Shown: positions 1 through 7,528 of the stretch, piece after piece
How the letters are laid out: the number at the start of each line of letters is the position of its first letter
Position numbering within the stretch: position 1 is the first letter of the stretch
DNA from: an uncultured Dehalococcoidia bacterium
GTDB taxonomy: Bacteria > Chloroflexota > Dehalococcoidia > Lucifugimonadales > Australimonadaceae
DNA length: 33,013 nucleotides
Assembly: GCA_937901475.1 (NCBI GenBank)
Contig: CALGTL010000146.1
Coordinates: forward strand, 1-33,013
Direction: 5' to 3'
Position numbers and translations under genes: made by a program
The notes under the pieces: generated by a model
Databases searched by the model: none
Told to the model about the DNA's origin: nothing
The model's input: the letters and a program-made list of their open reading frames with translations, nothing else

Positions 1-173
1 TTAGTATCTGTCATGGCGGCGCCCTCAGCGACGGTCACGAATGCGTTGAGGGATTCGTCGTGAGCATCAATTCGATCAAGGAAATGGGCGACAACCTCGA
101 CGGGCGACAGCTGTCGATTACGTACGAGAGCGGCTATTTCGCTTGCAGTGGATGTGGTGAGGCTGCTTACCAT
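1..173 (-). CDS. Amidase, N-terminal part (runs off window)
   Basis: The first 57 codons of a gene that continues past base 1. The translation from the ATG at 173 contains SEIAALVRNRQLSPVEVV, then HFLDRIDAHDESLNAFVTV, which is the standard opening of the amidase-signature family (GatA and related amide hydrolases). The catalytic Lys-Ser-Ser region lies outside the window, so neither activity nor substrate can be judged. The ATG follows the stop of the upstream oxidoreductase gene after a single base, which suggests translational coupling in one operon. Without the glycine-rich core it could be GatA itself or a catabolic amidase; neighbours that are an amine oxidase-like enzyme and a dUTPase-like protein, with no gatB or gatC visible, favour the latter slightly. 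Confidence 0.85.
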   Translation of the reverse strand, partial: MVSSLTTSTASEIAALVRNRQLSPVEVVAHFLDRIDAHDESLNAFVTVAEGAAMTDT

Positions 174-174
174 C

Positions 175-1320
175 TCACGCACTCACAAATCGAGCAGGCG
201 AGAATTCGGTCATAGGGAAACTACTGCTGCCTATCGCCATTATCTCGGCGAGACTCTTACCGGTGACCAGGCAGAGGGTCATGCCTTTGAAGGCGTGGCC
301 GGTGGCGATGAACAGACCGTCAATGCCTGGAATTGCACCAATGATGGGCATCTCGTCAGTGGAGTAAGGGCGAAGGCAGGCAGATATCCGCTTGATAGGG
401 ATGTCTATCACTTGAGGAGATATCCGAGCTACCGCTTCCATGATGGAATCACGGGCTTCGATGGTGGGTTCGCTGTCAAACCCAACGTCCTCAATGGTGG
501 TGCCTACATAAAGGCTACCGCTAGCTTTAGGTAGGACATAGCCGGTCGAGTGGAATATGGCCTGGTTTGGGCGAGGGGCCTCGCATGGGAGATCTAAGTG
601 GACAATCTGACCACGAATAGGGATGACGGGTATATCGAGGCCTACCCATTTCGCTGCAAACCGAGACCAAGGGCCGTTGGCGATGACGACGGTCCGGGCG
701 CTCAAAAGTTCCGAGCCTAGACGGACTCCAGTGACGCGGCCACCCGAACGTTCAATCCCTGTGACTTCACCGGTGCGTATTTCTACGCCATGCTGTTCAG
801 CTGCTTGGGCTAGGGCTAGCGCAAAAGGGTAGGACTCGAGTTGGAGCTCGGTAGAGAAAACTGCACCGAGGACATCGTCCGCGAGCCAAGTGCGCATGGC
901 TTGAATGTCCTTTGGCTCGAGCCATGAGGCAGCGATGCCGGATGCATGGAGCCGCGCGAGTTCGTCCCTCATACCATTTGCTTCATCATCGGTGAAGGCA
1001 GGCCTAAGTAGGGGTATCTCTGTGAGGAGGTAGTCCACGCCGGACTCCTCCAATAGAGCAGGGAGAAGATTCGCGTGGAGAGCGATTCCTTCCTGGAGGA
1101 ACTGGGTAAATATAGCAGGCGGGCGATGGGCACCCTTTTCGGTGAGTTCAGCAGCGGCGAGCTCACCCGCAGCCCCGCCGGAGGCTTCACTCCCAATTCC
1201 GTTACGCTCAATGATGAGGGATTCAATGCCGTGTTCGGAAGCGAGGAAATAGGCAACAGCACAGCCAATGACACCCCCGCCGATGATGATGACATCTGGT
1301 GAATTTTTGCTTTTAACCAC
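175..1320 (-). CDS. FAD-dependent amino-acid oxidase (DAO family)
   Basis: A 381-residue flavoprotein of the D-amino-acid oxidase/glycine oxidase/sarcosine oxidase family, expected to oxidise a C-N bond of a small amine or amino acid. A dinucleotide-binding GGGVIG stands at residues 14-19, followed by the acidic IIER end of strand 2. The C-terminal family signature is clear: RPYSTDEMPIIG, then DGLFIATGHAFKGMTL, which closes over the FAD. No signal peptide is visible, so it is probably cytoplasmic. Length fits DadA/ThiO/SoxB-like enzymes (about 370-420). The start is a GTG at 1320 that overlaps the end of the upstream dUTPase-like gene by 8 bases; the amidase follows after one base. No thiamine genes flank it, so a ThiO role is not supported; substrate unknown. 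Confidence 0.88.
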   Translation of the reverse strand: MVKSKNSPDVIIIGGGVIGCAVAYFLASEHGIESLIIERNGIGSEASGGAAGELAAAELTEKGAHRPPAIFTQFLQEGIALHANLLPALLEESGVDYLLTEIPLLRPAFTDDEANGMRDELARLHASGIAASWLEPKDIQAMRTWLADDVLGAVFSTELQLESYPFALALAQAAEQHGVEIRTGEVTGIERSGGRVTGVRLGSELLSARTVVIANGPWSRFAAKWVGLDIPVIPIRGQIVHLDLPCEAPRPNQAIFHSTGYVLPKASGSLYVGTTIEDVGFDSEPTIEARDSIMEAVARISPQVIDIPIKRISACLRPYSTDEMPIIGAIPGIDGLFIATGHAFKGMTLCLVTGKSLAEIMAIGSSSFPMTEFSPARFVSA

Positions 1321-1843
1321 GCGGTACCTGGTCCAATTGTTCTCCCTGGTAGATGCCGGAATAGAGAGAATTGGTTGCGGTATCCAGGGTTAGGAAGACC
1401 ATCTGAACAATACGTGCGTTTCGGGCTAACCGGAAACCAAGAGGGTTGTTAACAACGAGCTGGACCTGAGAACGACCCGCGTAACCAGAATCCCAAACCG
1501 CGTTGTTTACCGTAACTCCATTACGTAAGAGGCTCGAGCGAGGCTTCGCGAGGGCCATGACGGTTGCAGGTAAGCAGACGGCCTCGTTGAGTCGGGCGAT
1601 ATAGACACCAGGGGCGAGATGCACAAACCCATCAGAGCCGAAGGGAACGTCAACAGCGGAGGCGAGAACCCGGTCGTCGTTGGTGAGCCCGATCTGGCCA
1701 TGGCCTGTGAGGGACTCCAGAGAGTCGATGGTGAGATCGATGCCATTGGGCTGGAGCTGAGTGTCGATGTCGATGAGACCAGAGACCAGGGGTTGCTCAC
1801 TGTTGATCAGGCTATTTATCTGTTGGCTTGAAAGAACGCCCAT
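1313..1843 (-). CDS. dUTPase / dCTP deaminase-family protein (likely dUTPase)
   Basis: A 176-residue member of the dCTP deaminase/dUTPase fold, which keeps dUTP low and supplies dUMP. Visible motifs: QPNGIDLTI (31-39), RSSLLRNGV (102-110, phosphate and nucleotide binding), WDSGYAGRSQVQL (117-129) and the C-terminal YSGIYQGEQ (161-169) that closes over the nucleotide. In true Dcd enzymes a catalytic Glu sits in the VLEF strand after the D-x-G-[WYF]-x-G motif; here the aligned residue is Gln128. The homologous dUTPases lack that Glu, so I favour dUTP hydrolysis over cytosine deamination. The ATG at 1843 has only a weak ribosome site but lies about 40 bases downstream of a good promoter. First gene of an operon with the FAD oxidase and amidase. 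Confidence 0.85.
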   Translation of the reverse strand: MGVLSSQQINSLINSEQPLVSGLIDIDTQLQPNGIDLTIDSLESLTGHGQIGLTNDDRVLASAVDVPFGSDGFVHLAPGVYIARLNEAVCLPATVMALAKPRSSLLRNGVTVNNAVWDSGYAGRSQVQLVVNNPLGFRLARNARIVQMVFLTLDTATNSLYSGIYQGEQLDQVPRG

Positions 1844-1882
1844 GCTTCATATCCAATGTTGAGGGTAAAGGAGAACGATGGA

Positions 1883-1912
1883 ACTATAGGCGGGGTGGGG
1901 CGAGGGTGTCAA
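1883..1912 (-). promoter_or_regulatory. Sigma-70-type promoter of the dUTPase-FAD oxidase-amidase operon
   Basis: On the minus strand a perfect -35 box TTGACA (1907-1912) is followed after 18 bases by TATAGT (1883-1888), five of six matches to the -10 consensus. Transcription would begin near 1876, leaving a 5' leader of about 33 bases before the ATG at 1843. It is the best-matching promoter I saw in the window. Confidence 0.7.
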
Positions 1913-2132
1913 AGGTCGCTTGGGGGTAAAAAGGGACTGCCTACGATGCCACTATTTGTATTGCGGGAAGGTTCTGGGAAAAGGTTATTTGAAAACATTT
2001 TTTTTGATATTGAGTTTTGTAATGCAGCGGGGGAAATAGTAATTTCGCTTCCGTTCTGCTTGTTGACCAATAACGCCGAGAATACCTAGCATCGTCGCAT
2101 CGTCAATGGCGCATCAAATTTTCTCACCGGAG
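1913..2132. other. Intergenic region between divergent operons
   Basis: Between the minus-strand dUTPase promoter and the plus-strand DUF5679 gene. It contains a run of eight T with adjacent TTGAAA and TTGATA around 1987-2015. I could not assemble a convincing -35/-10 pair for the plus-strand genes here. An open frame at 1856-2089 has no ribosome site and no recognisable sequence and is not annotated. Confidence 0.4.
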
Positions 2133-2276
2133 ATGATGATTGGATATTGCATGAATTGCCGTTCGGAACAGATGATTTCCAAGTCCAAAACGGTGACGAT
2201 GAAGAATGGTCGGCCAGTCACCGAGGGGAAGAGTCCTGATTGCGGGACGCGGATGTATAGACTGGGCAAAGAATAA
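2133..2276 (+). CDS. DUF5679-type small zinc-ribbon protein (one Cys missing)
   Basis: A 47-residue protein of a tiny family (DUF5679) whose members read roughly YCxKC, then a basic stretch, then TLKNGRPAVxGxCPxCGTKMxRIG. Here I see GYCMNCRS (4-11), VTMKNGRPVTEG (21-32) and PDCGTRMYRLGK (35-46), an unmistakable match. The family fold is expected to bind one Zn through two CxxC knuckles; function unknown. Oddly the third ligand position is Ser34 (codon AGT, one base from TGT), leaving Cys6, Cys9 and Cys37. GGAG at 2129-2132 touches this ATG; the next ATG (2136) has better spacing, and an ATG at 2106 is in frame but lacks a ribosome site. It lies 109 bases before lgt on the same strand, probably co-transcribed. 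Confidence 0.8.
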   Translation: MMIGYCMNCRSEQMISKSKTVTMKNGRPVTEGKSPDCGTRMYRLGKE

Positions 2277-2385
2277 TATCGAGCCCTCTTTTGGGTATTA
2301 AAACTTCAGGCCCGCCAAGTATCATATTGCAGAAGCGGTTAAGCATAGTGGTGGATGGCGAAGCCATCGGTGTAGGACAAGATAA

Positions 2386-3300
2386 ATGACGTTTGATATC
2401 ACGATGCAAGGCATTTCCATCGGAGCGTTGGAAATCCGCTTCTATTCGCTGATGATCCTTAGTGGGATTGGCGTTGGTGTTTTCATTGCCCAACGTGAGG
2501 CTAAACGATACGGAGATGAGCCTGATCATGCGGTTAACATTGCGGTGATAGGTGCGCTATTCGCTATCATCGGTGCGCGAATTTACCACGTGTTGGATCG
2601 CAACGAGTGGCCGTACTACAGCCAGAATCCGGGCGAGATTATAAAAGTCTGGAACGGTGGCATCGGTATCTTCGGAGCGTTGGCAGGGGCCATTGTAGGG
2701 CTGGCTTTGTACGTGTGGTGGGTGAATCGTTCCCGCACAGAGCGGCGCGGTCTCCCTAAGATGCACGTATTGCGCTGGTTAGATATCGGAGCCCCAGCAT
2801 TCCTAGTAGGACAGGCAGTCGGTCGTTGGGGGAATTTCTTCAATCAAGAATTGTACGGACCGCCGACCGATCTGCCCTGGGGTATTCCCATCAGCGCGGT
2901 ACATCGTCCAGCGGAGTTTCCTTTCGAAACTCACTTCCATCCTTTATTTCTGTACGAGTCAATCCTGAGCGCGATTGGCGTAATGGTGCTGTTATACGTA
3001 GGCCGGCGTTTCGCGCCCCGGCTGATCGTGGGCGATATGTTGCTTTTGTACTTGATTTGGTACGGATCTGAGCGTATTGGATTGGAGTTCCTGCGTAGCG
3101 GGAACTGGCTCGTGGGGGTAATACCGACAGCTCAAATCGTAGGGGGATTACTCGTCACTATGAGTGTGGGCTTGCTGATTTGGCGGCACACTCATAGGCC
3201 TGCGCTGGAATCGCGAGGCGAAGAGGCAGGAGGCAAGGAGCGAGGTAGGACTGCGGAGCGACGGAGGCGTCGGAGAGCGGAGTCGAAGAACCATGGCTGA
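2386..3300 (+). CDS. lgt: Prolipoprotein diacylglyceryl transferase
   Basis: Lgt transfers diacylglycerol from phosphatidylglycerol to the lipobox cysteine of prolipoproteins in the cytoplasmic membrane. The 304-residue product has about seven hydrophobic segments and the family signature GRWGNFFNQELYG at 146-158, with the essential Arg and Asn; WNGGIGIFGA (89-98) and GSERIGLEFLR carry the other conserved region. The His of the HGG loop found in the E. coli enzyme is not present at the WNGG site, as in many Gram-positive and Chloroflexota Lgts. Residues from about 275 form an Arg/Glu-rich hydrophilic tail (ERRRRRRAESKNHG) longer than usual; the DNA encoding it supplies purine-rich sequence upstream of the next gene. 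AGGA at 2374-2377 sets the ATG. It overlaps the epimerase gene by 8 bases. Confidence 0.95.
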   Translation: MTFDITMQGISIGALEIRFYSLMILSGIGVGVFIAQREAKRYGDEPDHAVNIAVIGALFAIIGARIYHVLDRNEWPYYSQNPGEIIKVWNGGIGIFGALAGAIVGLALYVWWVNRSRTERRGLPKMHVLRWLDIGAPAFLVGQAVGRWGNFFNQELYGPPTDLPWGIPISAVHRPAEFPFETHFHPLFLYESILSAIGVMVLLYVGRRFAPRLIVGDMLLLYLIWYGSERIGLEFLRSGNWLVGVIPTAQIVGGLLVTMSVGLLIWRHTHRPALESRGEEAGGKERGRTAERRRRRRAESKNHG

Positions 3301-4240
3301 ATTGACTCGCATCTTGGTGACTGGCGGAGCCGGGTTTATTGGCTCCCACGTTGTTGACGCGCTAGTGGAAAAAGGGCACGCCGTAGGGGTCGTCGATTCG
3401 CTTGCAACAGGCAACCGTAACAACCTGAACCCCGATGCAGTGTTTTATGAGGCGGATATCACTGACGCGAGGGAATTGTCCCGCGTATTCGCTGAATTCA
3501 AACCGCAAGTGCTCGATCACCATGCAGCGCAAATTAGCGTGGCGCTATCGTCTCGGGACCCTGCTGCTGATGCCATGACGAACGTGATTGGATCGATAAA
3601 TATCCTAGAGGCTGCTCGGTCAGCTGGTGTGGAACACCTAGTGTTCGCTTCTACAGGCGGAGCCTTGTATGGTGACCCTGTGAAGGTTCCGGCGGCTGAG
3701 ACAACGGCAATCGCACCTCTTTCACCATATGGCGCGTCTAAGGCCTCGGTAGAAACCTACCTGAAGATGTACCACGATACTTACGGTTTCTCTTACACCG
3801 CACTGCGATATGCGAACGTATTCGGTCCTCGGCAGACCGCTGAGGGTGAGGCAGGGGTCATCGCTATCTTTGTGAATCGTATGCTGAAAGGTGAAAATCC
3901 CGTAATCTTCGGCGACGGTGAGCAGCAGCGGGACTTCGTTTACGTTGGAGACGTAGCAAAGGCGAACGTGAATGCAATCGAGAGTCGATTAGAAGGCGCT
4001 TACAACGTTGGTACAGGTGTTCCATTTTCGGTTAACGAAATCGCACGAGAGTTAGCAATTGTATGTGCCTTCGAAGGGAGCTTCGAGTACGCCGAAGAGC
4101 GAGCCGGCGAGGTTCGCCGGGTTACATTGGATGCGTCAAATTTGATGCGCGAGACGGGCTGGCAACCGAAGATTCAGCTTGCAGAAGGCTTGGTGTTAAC
4201 CGTGGCACACCAAAATGCACAGATGAATCGATCGATCTAG
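3293..4240 (+). CDS. NAD-dependent epimerase/dehydratase (UDP-glucose 4-epimerase-like)
   Basis: A 315-residue extended short-chain dehydrogenase. TGGAGFIG (10-17) is the NAD-binding loop, VVDSLATGN (33-41) ends strand 2 with the Asp that selects NAD, HAAQ lies at 77-80, and SPYGASK (144-150) gives the catalytic Tyr146 and Lys150, with FAST before it supplying the Ser/Thr. RYANVFGPRQ and GDGEQQRDFVYVGDVA are standard for nucleotide-sugar epimerases such as GalE and UDP-glucuronate/UDP-GlcNAc epimerases. The exact sugar cannot be read from the sequence. The ATG at 3293 overlaps the last codons of lgt, so the two are translationally coupled and both contribute to the cell envelope in a broad sense. 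About 245 bases of untranslated sequence follow before the convergent glmS. Confidence 0.9.
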   Translation: MAELTRILVTGGAGFIGSHVVDALVEKGHAVGVVDSLATGNRNNLNPDAVFYEADITDARELSRVFAEFKPQVLDHHAAQISVALSSRDPAADAMTNVIGSINILEAARSAGVEHLVFASTGGALYGDPVKVPAAETTAIAPLSPYGASKASVETYLKMYHDTYGFSYTALRYANVFGPRQTAEGEAGVIAIFVNRMLKGENPVIFGDGEQQRDFVYVGDVAKANVNAIESRLEGAYNVGTGVPFSVNEIARELAIVCAFEGSFEYAEERAGEVRRVTLDASNLMRETGWQPKIQLAEGLVLTVAHQNAQMNRSI

Positions 4241-4486
4241 GTGGTCTACTGGCGTGCGAACGCCGTCTTCACCTGTGATTTCGTTGCGACTAAATTCCCT
4301 CACCATCTTGTCTAAGATGCCATTCTTTCGGCGATGCACGAATGAATACTTCCGGTTGGTACTTCAGGCATTCCTAAAGCTAGACATGTGTCATTCGGTA
4401 AAACGACTCTGTGCCACGAGGCGTAACGTCCACCAATGGAATATTTACGCTTCCTTCAGATCTAACTCTGCGGCGAGCGGATTCTT

Positions 4487-6331
4487 TTATTCGACGACAA
4501 CGCTCTTGGCGAGATTACGAGGCTGATCGACGTCGTTACCGAGCAGATCAGCGAGGTGATACGCGAGGAGTTGCACCGGGATCGTTGCCACCATCGGTTC
4601 AAGCAAAAGAGGGGCCTCCGGGATCAATAGCACGTCGTCTACGAGGCCGGTAAATTCGTGATTTCCAACAGAGGTGATGCCGATGACTTGGCCGTCGCGC
4701 GCTCGTACTTGAGCGATATTACTGAGCATCTTTTCGTAGAGGTCATTCAGAGGCGCAAGGGCGATCACGGGGGTTTCTCGATCAACCAGGGCGATGGGGC
4801 CGTGCTTGAGTTCAGCGGCAGACATGCCTTCAGCGTGGATGTAACTGATTTCTTTTAGCTTTAACGCCCCTTCTCGGGCGATGGGCTCCAAGAGGCCTCG
4901 CCCAATGAAGAGGAATCGGCGAGACCGAGCGTACTTGACGGCGAGCCTCTGAAAAGAGTTTCCATTTATATTGAGTGCCTCACCTAGGAGCGCAGGTAAA
5001 TGAGAGAGCGCTTCAATGTATTCGGTGGCAGCGGCTGTGCTGAGGGTGCCACGAGTTCTGGCGAGTCTGATGGCGAGGAGTTGCATCGCAATTATGGAAT
5101 TGACAAAAGTCTTCGATGAAGCAACTCCAACCTCCTGGCCTGCATGGATAAGAATGGCGCCTTCGGCGCGCCGGTAGGCCTGTGATCCTTCTGTGTTGGT
5201 AATTGTGATGGTACGGGCGCCAGAACGATGGGCTCGATCCATGGCCTCAAGAGTGTCGGCTGTTTCGCCCGACTGGGCGACCGCGACGACGAGAGTGTGC
5301 TTGTCAACAACGGGGTCTCGGTAGCGGAACTCCGCTGAGTTCTCGGCACTGGCGGCTATGCGAGCGAGTCGCTCGATGACTTGGGCACCAATCTGGCAGG
5401 CGTGGGAACTAGTGCCCATGCCTATGAAGATCACGCGGTTGAGGTCCTTGATCTCTTGGTCGGTGAACGGCAGATCTAATGCGACTTCGCCGGGTTCAAA
5501 GGACAGGCGACCCCGTAGCACGCTCATCGCGACTTCAGGTTGTTCCATGACCTCTTTGAGCATGAAGTGCTTATAGCCGCCTTTGGCAGCAGAGGTGGCG
5601 TTGACGGCGATAGTGACCCTGTTTGCGTCGACAGATTTGCCGTCAAGGGTCATGACATCGTATCGCTCAGGGGTAATGATGGCCAATTCACCGGGCTCTA
5701 GAGGAGTGACGGAAGTGGTGTGCGGGGTGAGCGCAGGCATATCGCTGGCGATGAACATTCCTCCCTGTCCATGTCCGATGGCGACTCCACCTGCGTTGCC
5801 AACGCGGAAGGTAACCATCTCTTCAGGGTGGTCGGCGTGGAGACAAGCAATGGCGTGGGCTCCACGCAGTTGGCCCGCCGCGATGCGAACGGCTTCTGCG
5901 AACGAGAGCCCTTCTGCGACAAACTCTTGAATGAGATGTGGTATGACTTCAGTATCGGTGACAGAACTAAAGACATGGCCGTTGGCGATAAGCCGCGCTT
6001 TTAACTCGCCGTAATTTTCGAGAATGCCATTGTGGACTACGACGATGGAGCCGGTTCCGTCGAGATGCGGATGGGCGTTGACTTCGCTAGGCTCACCGTG
6101 AGTGGCCCAACGAGTGTGACCGATACCCAACCTACCGGATAGAGGAGACTTGGTTGCAGCTTCTATAAGGTTGTCGATCTTGCCTGCGGCCTTGCGCACA
6201 CCAAGAGCACCCCCCCGGGACAGCACTGCTATCCCAGCGCTGTCGTAACCACGATAGGCGAGGCTAGTCAGGCCGTCGATAATCAGCGGCTGCGCCTCTT
6301 GGTACCCCAAGTATCCGAAGATGCCGCACAT
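4487..6331 (-). CDS. glmS: Glucosamine--fructose-6-phosphate aminotransferase
   Basis: GlmS makes glucosamine-6-phosphate from fructose-6-phosphate and glutamine, the committed step to peptidoglycan and other amino sugars. The 614-residue length is standard. The chain starts MCGIFGY, so Cys2 becomes the N-terminal nucleophile of the glutaminase domain (about 2-220), with GHTRWATHG and HNGILENY. Two sugar-isomerase (SIS) domains follow; GMGTSSHA, VAQSGETADT and the C-terminal NLAKSVVVE are family landmarks. GGAGG lies eight bases before the ATG. A near-palindrome 18 bases upstream may be an operator. I looked for, and did not recognise, a glmS ribozyme. Downstream of gnd on the same strand but 273 bases away, so it probably has its own promoter. 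Confidence 0.97.
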   Translation of the reverse strand: MCGIFGYLGYQEAQPLIIDGLTSLAYRGYDSAGIAVLSRGGALGVRKAAGKIDNLIEAATKSPLSGRLGIGHTRWATHGEPSEVNAHPHLDGTGSIVVVHNGILENYGELKARLIANGHVFSSVTDTEVIPHLIQEFVAEGLSFAEAVRIAAGQLRGAHAIACLHADHPEEMVTFRVGNAGGVAIGHGQGGMFIASDMPALTPHTTSVTPLEPGELAIITPERYDVMTLDGKSVDANRVTIAVNATSAAKGGYKHFMLKEVMEQPEVAMSVLRGRLSFEPGEVALDLPFTDQEIKDLNRVIFIGMGTSSHACQIGAQVIERLARIAASAENSAEFRYRDPVVDKHTLVVAVAQSGETADTLEAMDRAHRSGARTITITNTEGSQAYRRAEGAILIHAGQEVGVASSKTFVNSIIAMQLLAIRLARTRGTLSTAAATEYIEALSHLPALLGEALNINGNSFQRLAVKYARSRRFLFIGRGLLEPIAREGALKLKEISYIHAEGMSAAELKHGPIALVDRETPVIALAPLNDLYEKMLSNIAQVRARDGQVIGITSVGNHEFTGLVDDVLLIPEAPLLLEPMVATIPVQLLAYHLADLLGNDVDQPRNLAKSVVVE

Positions 6332-6349
6332 GATGTGCCTCCAAGTCCC

Positions 6350-6377
6350 ATACGCCTTAATAGTGCCTGAGGCGTAT
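6350..6377. promoter_or_regulatory. Inverted repeat upstream of glmS (candidate operator or leader hairpin)
   Basis: ATACGCCTTA (6350-6359) and TGAGGCGTAT (6368-6377) are complementary at nine of ten positions, separated by eight bases, and sit 18 bases before the glmS ATG (6331). The placement would overlap the promoter or the 5' leader. The inner GCCTGAGGC is itself palindromic. No protein can be assigned to it. Confidence 0.4.
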
Positions 6378-6604
6378 CTACGATAGCGTACAGTGTCATT
6401 AGTGGAAGATAAACGAAACAGGCTCGCCGGAGGCAGATGATTTCAATGCCGCTAACGGTTCGTCATCGGTGAAATCAATGTGCTAGAGCTCGAAAATGTT
6501 GTTGTCGAGAGATTAATTGGTGCTTCCGGTTACTGCTTCGCTGAGAGTTTCGATGCGGAACCGGCTCACGGGGAATGCTACCCCATTCAAATGCTCCTCA
6601 CGGG

Positions 6605-7513
6605 CTAGCCTCGTCGACGTAGTGAGTGGCCGCCGAATTGGTTGCGCATTGCGGCGAGCATTTTGAAACCAAAGGAGTCGGATTGCCGTGACCGGAAACG
6701 GGTCTGCAGGGCAATCGATATTACCGGTATTGGCACAGCGAGTTCGATGGACTCTTCTACAGTCCAACGCCCTTCGCCAGAATCTTCGACCCAGGGCTCA
6801 ATGTCGGCGAGCGTTGGGTTTCCTTGAAGTGTGTTGGCGGTAAGTTCGAGCAGCCACGACCGGACGACACTGCCGTGATTCCAGAGATCAGATATCTGGG
6901 CGATGTCTAGGTTGAAAAGACCTTTCGCTCGCATGAGATCAAACCCCTCTGCGTAGGCTTGCATGAGGCCGTACTCAATCCCGTTGTGGATCATTTTGAC
7001 GAAATGACCAGCCCCGAGTGGGCCGACGTGGGCGTAGCCACTTTCAGTGGACGTGGCGAGGGTACGGAAGCAAGGTTCTACACTGGCTACGACGTCATCG
7101 TCACCACCAACCATAAGGCAGTATCCGTCATCTAGCCCCCAGACGCCTCCGGATACTCCAGCGTCAATCATGGCCAAACCCAGGCGCTGGAACTCAGCAC
7201 CGCGACGCATGGAGTCTTTGTAATGAGAGTTCCCACCGTCGATGACAGTATCGCCTTCTTGCAAGACTTCGATGAGTGCCGACATGGTGCCTTCGGTGGG
7301 GTTTCCTGAAGGAACCATCACCCAGATGACGCGCGGAGATACCAAATGCTCAGCGAGGTGCTCGAGCGAATCTACAGTCTCTAGGCCGTTAGCGTTAGCG
7401 TGATCACGGGTATCAGGGTCGCGATCGTAGGCGACGACACGATGCCCGCCGCGAACGAGGCGCGTGGCCATGTTACCGCCCATTCGTCCAAGGCCGACCA
7501 TTCCGATGTCCAT
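6605..7513 (-). CDS. gnd: 6-phosphogluconate dehydrogenase, decarboxylating (short type)
   Basis: Oxidatively decarboxylates 6-phosphogluconate to ribulose-5-phosphate. The 302-residue product belongs to the short class (about 300 residues, versus about 470 for E. coli Gnd). GLGRMGGN (7-14) is the nucleotide-binding loop; VVAYDRD ends the second strand in Asp30, which normally favours NAD over NADP. DGGNSHYKDS (92-101), DAGVSGGVWG (117-126) and GHFVKMIHNGIEY (169-181) give the catalytic Lys173 and Glu180. The C-terminus RQSDSFGFKMLAAMRNQFGG is complete. It starts 15 bases after tal ends, so the two are one transcript. NAD use is my inference from a single residue. Confidence 0.95.
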   Translation of the reverse strand: MDIGMVGLGRMGGNMATRLVRGGHRVVAYDRDPDTRDHANANGLETVDSLEHLAEHLVSPRVIWVMVPSGNPTEGTMSALIEVLQEGDTVIDGGNSHYKDSMRRGAEFQRLGLAMIDAGVSGGVWGLDDGYCLMVGGDDDVVASVEPCFRTLATSTESGYAHVGPLGAGHFVKMIHNGIEYGLMQAYAEGFDLMRAKGLFNLDIAQISDLWNHGSVVRSWLLELTANTLQGNPTLADIEPWVEDSGEGRWTVEESIELAVPIPVISIALQTRFRSRQSDSFGFKMLAAMRNQFGGHSLRRRG

Positions 7514-7528
7514 GGTGTTCTCCAGAGC

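Noticed and set aside
1856-2089. 77-codon open frame on the plus strand
   Set aside because: It covers the dUTPase promoter, has no ribosome site and no recognisable motif.
6332-6604. Possible glmS ribozyme
   Set aside because: The conserved catalytic core could not be recognised; only a palindrome is present.
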